A stretch of DNA of 64,000 nucleotides from NCBI GenBank assembly GCA_034509425.1, contig JAVTVJ010000787.1, forward strand, positions 372,001-436,000, read 5' to 3'. Origin of the DNA: Eopsaltria australis (taxonomy: Eukaryota; Chordata; Aves; Passeriformes; Petroicidae). The stretch's first letter is position 1. Each line of letters begins with the position of its first letter. The notes under the pieces are model-generated. The model did not search any database and was not told the DNA's origin. It saw nothing but the letters and a program-made list of their open reading frames with translations. Positions 57,514 through 64,000 of this stretch are shown in pieces. The position numbers were made by a program, and so were the translations under genes.

Positions 57514-58822
57514 ATGAAGCTCCTCTCCCTGCTCCTCTTCTGTGAGTACCCCCTGCCAGCTCCCAGGTCCTGCCCACGGACAGATGGGGAGGGTGAAATG
57601 CTCATTTTTTGCTGAGGAAAGGTGGGATGGGAGGTTGTTTTTCCCGGTGCTCCTAACCCCCCATCTCCAGTCCTAGGACTGGCCCTTGCCAGCTGCAACT
57701 TGGCCCAGTTTGGGCTGATGATTAAGCAGAAGACTGGGAAATCACCACTGGCCTACAACGGATACGGCTGCTACTGTGGCTGGGGGGGATCCAAACAGCC
57801 CCTGGATGCCACTGATAGGTAAGCTGGGACCTGGGGAAGGCAGAGCAGGTGCCCCCAATCATCCTCCCCTCCCTGGGTACAGCGAGGGGAATCTTGTTCC
57901 TGCTCCTGGGAATGGAAATACCCATGAGAAGATCGTTGTTTGTCCTTAAAGCCTGTTCAGCAGCAATCCCAAGAGCAAAGATGCACATTGTTGGTGTTCT
58001 ATTGCATTGTCCCAGCTGTCCCCTGACCTGGCTCTGGTGCCCCCAGGTGCTGCCACGCCCACGACTGCTGCTACAAGAAGCTGACTTCCTCCCATTGCAG
58101 CCCCAAAACAGCCACCTACAAATACTCCTTCCGAGGAAGCCAAATAACCTGTGGTAAGAGCAGGCTGAGGGCAGAGCTCTGAGCAGGGAGGCACAGCCAG
58201 CCACACTCTGGGGGAGCTCGACTCCCAAGATCCCCTTTAGACCATCCTGGCCTGGAAACCACACACAGTGAAGTGGGTGGAAATACTGGGAAAGTGCCAG
58301 GAAATATTTGCTGGATTATGGTGAGGTTTAGAGCTTGGAGACTTCCCTGAGGAGGGGCCTTGTCCTTCCCGAGAGGCCAAACACTGAGGGTTTGAGGTGA
58401 CCCTCCCATCCTGGATGGGGAACTGGAACAGCCACCCTGATTCCCCCAGAGCAAACTCCATGGAGCAAAACAAAGCACATCCCAGTGATCCAGGCAAATA
58501 TCAGAGAGTGAAGTGAATGTTCCCTGCAGGGCCAGGTAGCTCCACACCCCAGACGTGAGAGCACCAGAGACACCCCAAACTCAACAGAGGGGCTGCACAC
58601 GCTCTGGGGACCATCCAAAAAACACCCCCTGACCCTCACACCCTTCCCACCTGCCTCCATCTCCCCAATTTTCTTCCAGGAACTGGGAATTCGTGCCAAA
58701 GAGGGACCTGTGCCTGTGACAAGAAGGCGGTTGAGTGCTTCCAGAGGGCAGCCGGCAGCTACCGCAAATCCTACGACAACTACCCCAAATCGAAGTGCAA
58801 GGGCAGAACACCCTCCTGCTGA
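57514..58822 (+). CDS. PLA2G2E: Secreted phospholipase A2 group IIE-like (gene D)
   Basis: Coding exons 57514-57541, 57671-57818, 58047-58153, 58680-58822; 141 residues, phases match. Signal peptide residues 1-18 ([18 protein letters not shown]), mature start [16 protein letters not shown]. Calcium loop YGCYCGWGG (41-49), catalytic H64-D65 in [12 protein letters not shown], second Asp in [10 protein letters not shown], and group-II tail ending GRTPSC. All catalytic and calcium residues are present, so it should be an active extracellular enzyme. NL.QFG.MI...TGKS.L.YN.YGCYCG matches group IIE best, and group IIE is the PLA2 next to OTUD3 in mammals; group IIA is the main alternative. Lys/Arg-rich surface patches suggest binding to anionic membranes, as in bactericidal group II enzymes (inference). 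Poly(A) signal AATAAA at 59022. Confidence 0.88.
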
Positions 58823-61060
58823 ACACACCTGCCAGGCTGGGGCTCCACACCTGACTGAAAACATCACAACTGCGGGGGTTCAGCCTTCCCTGTGGCCAGG
58901 CTGGACATGGCACAGCCCTCCAGCACTGAGAAGGTGTCCAGCACCTTTCCTCAGAGACTTGGCATGGGGAAAAACTGCTCCCTGTGGTGAAATAATCCAT
59001 AAAAATTAACTAAACCATGCAAATAAAGATGTGTTTTTAAAGGAAATTTGTAAATTGTGACGTGTGTTGTGTTTTGGGAATTGGTGGAAGGGGTGGGTAA
59101 CAGCATGGAGCTTGAGGGCTGATTTTTTGAAGAAAATATTCCTTCCTGCACACAGTTTATCTTAAAGGATGACCAGAAGTGACATTTTAACAGCCAACCA
59201 GTAAATCTGAAGAGCTCCAGAGAAAAAAAGATGACCACAGAAACAGCAAGTGGCTGCTGCACAACTGCAAAGCAGGGTCCAAGCCAGGCTTCCCCCCAGG
59301 AGCTCAGCCTCAATCCAGCCCCAACCCACTCCTAATGACTGTATAAGCAATTAAACTCACTGAATTAAACTCACTGAAAGCATGGGGTCTGTAATGCTGC
59401 CTCTGGAGATGTGTTCTGCCTAAAATAAAGGAGTTTTAAGGGTAATTTCCTTGAGTTCCACCTCAGTGCTGAGGGTTCCAGCCTGACTGTTAAGTGTTTC
59501 ATTACAAGCAACACCCTTACCTCACGTTCCTACAGTAAATGTGGTATCTTTGTAACTCCAAACCACTCATTTCTTATCATTTTCTACAGCCAGGAAGGAT
59601 TCTAGAAGCTGAGACAGAGCCAATGCTGCCCTCTAAGGTGCCTGCACCCAGGCAGCTCCAAGGAACCACCCCACAGCTCAGCACCAGCACAAACCATCTT
59701 CCTTTCCTCCAACACTGGATTATGGATTGCTCTTCATGTCCAATTTCCCTCCCTTTCTGCAGTTCCCAAAGCTCTGCAGGCATGGAGATCATAAGAAATA
59801 AACTCAAAGGGAGCTCCCAAGTAGGAACAAGGGACAGGAGACACAGAGCTGCACAGGCAGAAACCCCTTCGCATACACAGACATGCTCATGGAGGTCAGC
59901 CAGAACCTGCTAAATGCTTCAAACTTCCAGTTCAACTGAACTCCTGACCTGCAAGGGGGCAGGATTTGGGAAAATAAGTGCAGGGAAGATGATGGTGGGA
60001 GACAATGCAGGGAAAGTGACTTTCGACATCCTCCTGCTGCGTATTCGCCCTGGAGAGGCTCACAGTGACCCTGCTGCAGCAACAGCCAAAACACCCTCAA
60101 ATTCATCAGCCAGCAGCTAAGAACAAACAGTCATCCTCCTCAAATCCCAAGGGAATATCCAGTGCTTATTGTCCATCCTTGGCCTGTGGATTACGGAGCA
60201 CTCAGCTCCACCAAGGAGTAAACACACGCTATGAATCATGGTGTTGTTCTGCTCTTGTTTCTTGCCTCCCTTCCTCCTCCCAGGAAAATCCACGACCTGT
60301 TTACAAAGCAAATTCACTGTGTAAATTGAGTTCTGTGAAGAATGTTGCACAAAGATACCCCAGGATAAAAAGGATATACATTGGGAAGGTGGAAATTTCA
60401 ACAGAACAACTGGAAATAGCCAAAATCAGTTTTAACATCTTTAGCTACAGAATGGCTGTGCAGGCACAAAGCTGGCAAGACAAAGGGAATTTGGTTTGTC
60501 AAGATTTATGAGCCCAGCACAGGAACAGTTTATTTTAATCATATTACACTTGGAAACTGAAGCATTTTCAGCCCCAGATTTAGTTCCATGTATCAGAGGC
60601 CACGAGCTGCTGGCCAGCCTCTCCCTCTGCTGCTTGTGCTGCTGTTGCAGACCTCCTCTTTCATCCTGGGGTGAGGTTTGAGTTCCCCCCTCAGCCTCCA
60701 GGACAACTCCCTTCACAGCTCTCAGGCTCCAGGCAACAACAAATCTCTTATCAGCTCTGGCTCCAGAGGACAAAAACCCAATTCATTGAGATCAAACCTC
60801 TTACTCACAAGTGCACAACTGCAAATTCTTATCTTTTCAAACCTGCAGAACACACCTGCCTTTCAGACCAAAATACAGGACAGGGCAGGGCACAGGTGAC
60901 ACATTCACCTGCACTGCCTTGCCAAAGCTGCTGTCACAACTCATCACCCCCTGAAGGAACTTGCACTTTCTCCCCACTAAGCTGTGACTCACCTCTCTTT
61001 CCACTACTGTAAAATGACTGTCTTGGTGAAAAAGGAATTCCTACACCACCACTTCTTCCA
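58823..61060. other. Intergenic, PLA2 gene D to OTUD3
   Basis: Convergent 3' ends. No gene or transposon recognised. Confidence 0.45.
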
Positions 61061-62509
61061 GGAGAGCTCCTTTCTTTTTATTCTTCAAGTAACAGCAGCA
61101 GAGCACACCAATTACCAGCTCATTTCTTGGCAGTTCAGTACTAAAAAAAAACCATTTATATTCCCATGCTGATTTATAAACTTTAAGGCACAGACAGAAA
61201 TTTTTCAAATGCAACATTTCTTATTTTTAAAACATCCCTTTTACCTCTGATGAGGTGTCTCCTGTGTGTAAGTGCACGTGTTTTCTTCAAGCTTAGTGCT
61301 TGTTACAAGCCCAAAAACCTGAGTGGAGCTGAAACACTGTGAGCCACAAATCAAAGGCTGTCCCACAGTCCTTTCACCTCAATCCAAATTCTCAGTCCTA
61401 CAGTGGAAAACATCACAGGAGTCAAGCTGTACATTCTACTTGGTGACCTCACCAAAATGGAATTTAAGATGAAAAAAAAATCCTACCCTGGAAAAAATGT
61501 TTGATTTATGAAGTGAAATAGGCAGGTTTCCCAGGGGTCACTGCTGCTTGGAAGCTTCTTCCCAAGACTCTTGGTCCTTTGGTGATACTAATTTCATTTG
61601 GAGACTAACACCTATCCAGCTCCTGGCTTGGACTAAAGCCCTGGAATAGCCCAAAAAGTCTGGAACATGGCAAAGGGGACAAAATTCCAGGTGTTCAAGT
61701 ACCAACACTCATCAGAAATTTCAAGCCTTTTCCTGTCACATTTTACCAGATCAGAAGAATTGGCTCTGCATTCTCATGAGTCCACTGGGATTATTGTTTT
61801 GGGTGGGGTTTTTTCCCCCTAGAGGTCTCATCTTAAAGGAGCTGATCCCAAAGCTCAGCAAGCATGGATGCAGCAATCCCCATCTCCCTCCATGTGTTCA
61901 TCACTTCTGAACCAGCCCAGTGCAATGCCAGCAGCTCTAGTGAGATTAAAACTTGTCACTGCATTCCTGCATGGTAAACAAGAGGAATGTCATGTTTGAG
62001 ACAAGTGCTGGCTGACACACTTTGCTTTGGAAAGGATTCTGGGACTCTGTTCCCTTACTTTATTTGAATTTAAATAGAAAAAGACCCACCAGAGACATTC
62101 CTGAGTTGAGATTTTTTAAGCTTTCCCTGACAGCAAGGTAAAATAAAGCTCCTCCAAGTATAACCAAATCTAAAAAAACCCAAAAAACCAAAAAAAAACC
62201 CAGGCACATCAAGAGCTGTCAAAACAAATCTGACACCGCTGTGTGAAGAAAAGGTTCTCACCTTCATCTAACTCCAAGATCATAGACCCAAATCTCTACT
62301 TTCTATGAATTCAAACAACTCTTCTCACCACAGGTTGATGCAGAATCAGTGAGCAATTGTCCTCCCCACAAGCAAAGGGAGAGGAAGTTCTCTTGTGCTC
62401 GGAAATCCCGGCAGAGATGGATTTTAAGATAACCGTGGGTGCCTGGAAATCGTCCTGGGGGAATTTTGTCTTCACCAGTTTTATTTGCTTTCCTCAGCAG
62501 AGCACTGAG
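61060..62509 (-). other. Likely OTUD3 3'UTR
   Basis: AT-rich sequence after the OTUD3 stop on the minus strand. Minus-strand AATAAA signals (TTTATT on plus) lie near 62058 and 61077. The end point is not certain. Confidence 0.4.
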
Positions 62510-63532
62510 TCATATGTTTAGGGCTGCCATGGCCTTCACCAGGGTGACGTGGTTGGCTGGCTCTGTCTCTGTCCTGGTGTCTGCACTGTCCCTCTTGGTG
62601 GCCAGGACCTTCTGCCGGTGCCTCTCCTCCTGCCGCTTCTTCTTCTCCAGCCGCTGCTGCTCCTTCCTTTGTTTCTTGGCTACCTGAAAGGGAAGGATGA
62701 AAACACAAAGTTCAAACCACACGTGCTCTGCTCAGCTGAGGAAAGCAGTAAAGGAGCAAGCAGATAACAAGGCAGCTGCCAGAGGACATTCCTGACTATT
62801 TATCAGGACTTTATTCCGAGTTGTTTTGGGAAGAGTGCCACATGTCACCAGGAAATGTTTGTGGCAGAGCAGTCCCAGCTGCAGCAGTGACAGAATGCAG
62901 AGAGCAGGAGCTCTTTTCAACTGAAAGGAGAAGAGAGTTGCTGAGTAAGCAATGCTAAGGCATCCCCCAATCAGTGAAGGGTGCTCACGTTGCTGCCAAA
63001 CCCCTCACACACCTTTGGGTTTCTGCTGGCTCGGTTCTCTTCCCTGGATCCAGCTTGTCCCTTGTCATTTTCTGCTTCACCTTGATGAAAGCTCTCATTT
63101 CCAAAGATTCTTGAACCAGTTCCGTTCTCCTCCCACAGTGTCCCGCTGCAGGATTTCTGCTCCCTGCCCGGGGGCTCCTGCTGCTCCTCAGTACCTGCCA
63201 ACAGCAGAGGTTTTCCTCAGACACACTCTACCCAGGAGCTGTCACACTGTCTGCCAATTCCTTCTCCCAGAAGTCCTGGGGATTTTTGGAAGCTGGATTG
63301 AAGCTGCCCTCACTAACAACATTCCTGAGCACAGAAGGCTGAGGTGGCAGCACACAAACCCCTCCTGTCCTGCTGCTGTCCCCAACACCAACGTCACAGT
63401 CACCCGAGGCCCCAGGTGACAAATTGTGCACTCACCTATTCCTTCCCCTTCCTTCACTTGCAAGATGGCAAATATTGCAGATTCCACGTTGTAGTCCTCC
63501 ACTTCCAGAATGTGGCTTACTAAATCAATGTC
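62510..63532 (-). CDS. OTUD3: OTUD3, OTU deubiquitinase 3 (C-terminal exons only)
   Basis: Three minus-strand coding exons with matching phases: 63436-63532, 63013-63194, 62510-62683 (stop TGA at 62512-62510). The first encodes the UBA-like segment (DIDLVSHILEVEDYNVESAI, then FAILQ). The second is a low-complexity linker rich in Glu, Gly and Ser. The last has the conserved basic coiled stretch VAKKQRKEQQRLEKKKRQEE and ends VTLVKAMAALNI, nearly as in mammals. The OTU catalytic domain is encoded upstream, right of the window. The family protein removes ubiquitin chains, with PTEN among its known substrates. No frame damage. Confidence 0.92.
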
Positions 63533-64000
63533 CTGTCCACAAGAGGGGAAGGAGAACACTGAAGAAGTTCAAATCTCTGACCTACATTCACTTAACAACA
63601 CCTGCACCACTGAGAGGGGGCTGCTGCTTTTATGATTACTCAATTCTGTGCTTCACTTCTGAAAAGGTGTGAAGGAACACCTTAAATTCCTGAAGATATC
63701 AGGAAAAAGGAATATGCTGCTCCAGCATAAGCTTCCTTCTTGGCCCTTTCTGTTCTAGGCACCTGCACAGTGCCAACAGCCATAAGTCAGATTATCCTGT
63801 TATCTGGGATGTTCAACACTTCCAAAGGATTTCAGAACTTACAGGATTTGTTTCCAAGCGAATTTTCTGAGAGCTGCAACACAAACCTTCCAAAATTATT
63901 GGGCATCCACAAAAAGTAGGTATTTCACTTGCATTTAAGGGTTGATTCTAGGATGAGATGCACCCTGACTGATGGCTGTGGTACTCAAATTTGTCCAAGA
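63533..64000 (-). other. OTUD3 intron
   Basis: No further OTUD3 exon or other feature recognised up to the window end. Confidence 0.55.

Noticed and set aside
47714..58822. Venom-type phospholipase toxins
   Set aside because: The fold is shared with snake venom group II enzymes, but synteny and sequence make these ordinary vertebrate secretory PLA2 genes.

Overview
This window is avian nuclear DNA. The evidence is at least ten 3'-end fragments of CR1 LINEs, the dominant bird retroelement, together with GC-rich compact genes full of short introns and minisatellites, and proteins that align closely with vertebrate orthologues. The gene order VWA5B1 - UBXN10 - secreted phospholipase A2 cluster - OTUD3 matches the human 1p36 neighbourhood. 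There is one clear extra: a complete, intron-containing DDX19 RNA-helicase gene between VWA5B1 and UBXN10. No bacterial, CRISPR or viral system is present.

Layout, left to right. (1) 117-16717, minus strand: 14 coding exons of VWA5B1 (769 residues, N-terminus through the VIT and VWA domains; the last exons lie left of position 1). A GC-rich block at 21.7-22.5 kb probably holds its first non-coding exon. (2) 22.5-26.8 kb: intergenic, ending in a 770-bp GC-rich minisatellite that abuts the DDX19 CpG promoter. (3) 26936-36289, plus strand: DDX19B-type helicase, 12 exons, 479 aa, intact. (4) 40283-41125, minus strand: UBXN10 coding exon, with a promoter near 43.8 kb that carries an RFX X-box and is flanked by G-run hexamer repeats. 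(5) 47.1-58.8 kb, plus strand: four group II/V secreted PLA2 genes (A-D), each with one short signal-peptide coding exon and three core exons; the third coding exon is exactly 107 bp in all four. Genes A and D look functional. Gene B (PLA2G5-like) has a one-base frameshift at the start of the mature protein. Gene C is open over its full length but has lost the catalytic His-Asp pair, one calcium-loop cysteine and the second catalytic Asp, and is very arginine-rich. (6) 62510-63532, minus strand: the last three coding exons of OTUD3, including its UBA-like segment.

The genes do not form one pathway. VWA5B1 is of unclear function, DDX19 remodels mRNPs at the nuclear pore, UBXN10 is a ciliary p97 adaptor, the PLA2s are secreted lipolytic or host-defence proteins, and OTUD3 is a deubiquitinase. 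The most noteworthy items are the open, catalytically dead, cationic PLA2 paralogue (53.66-54.79 kb), the loss of two metal-site residues in the VWA domain of VWA5B1, the minisatellite that multiplies a 5' splice site in PLA2 gene A, and the X-box/G-run architecture of the UBXN10 promoter. All exon boundaries come from reading frames, splice consensus and family alignment from memory; no transcript or database evidence was used.
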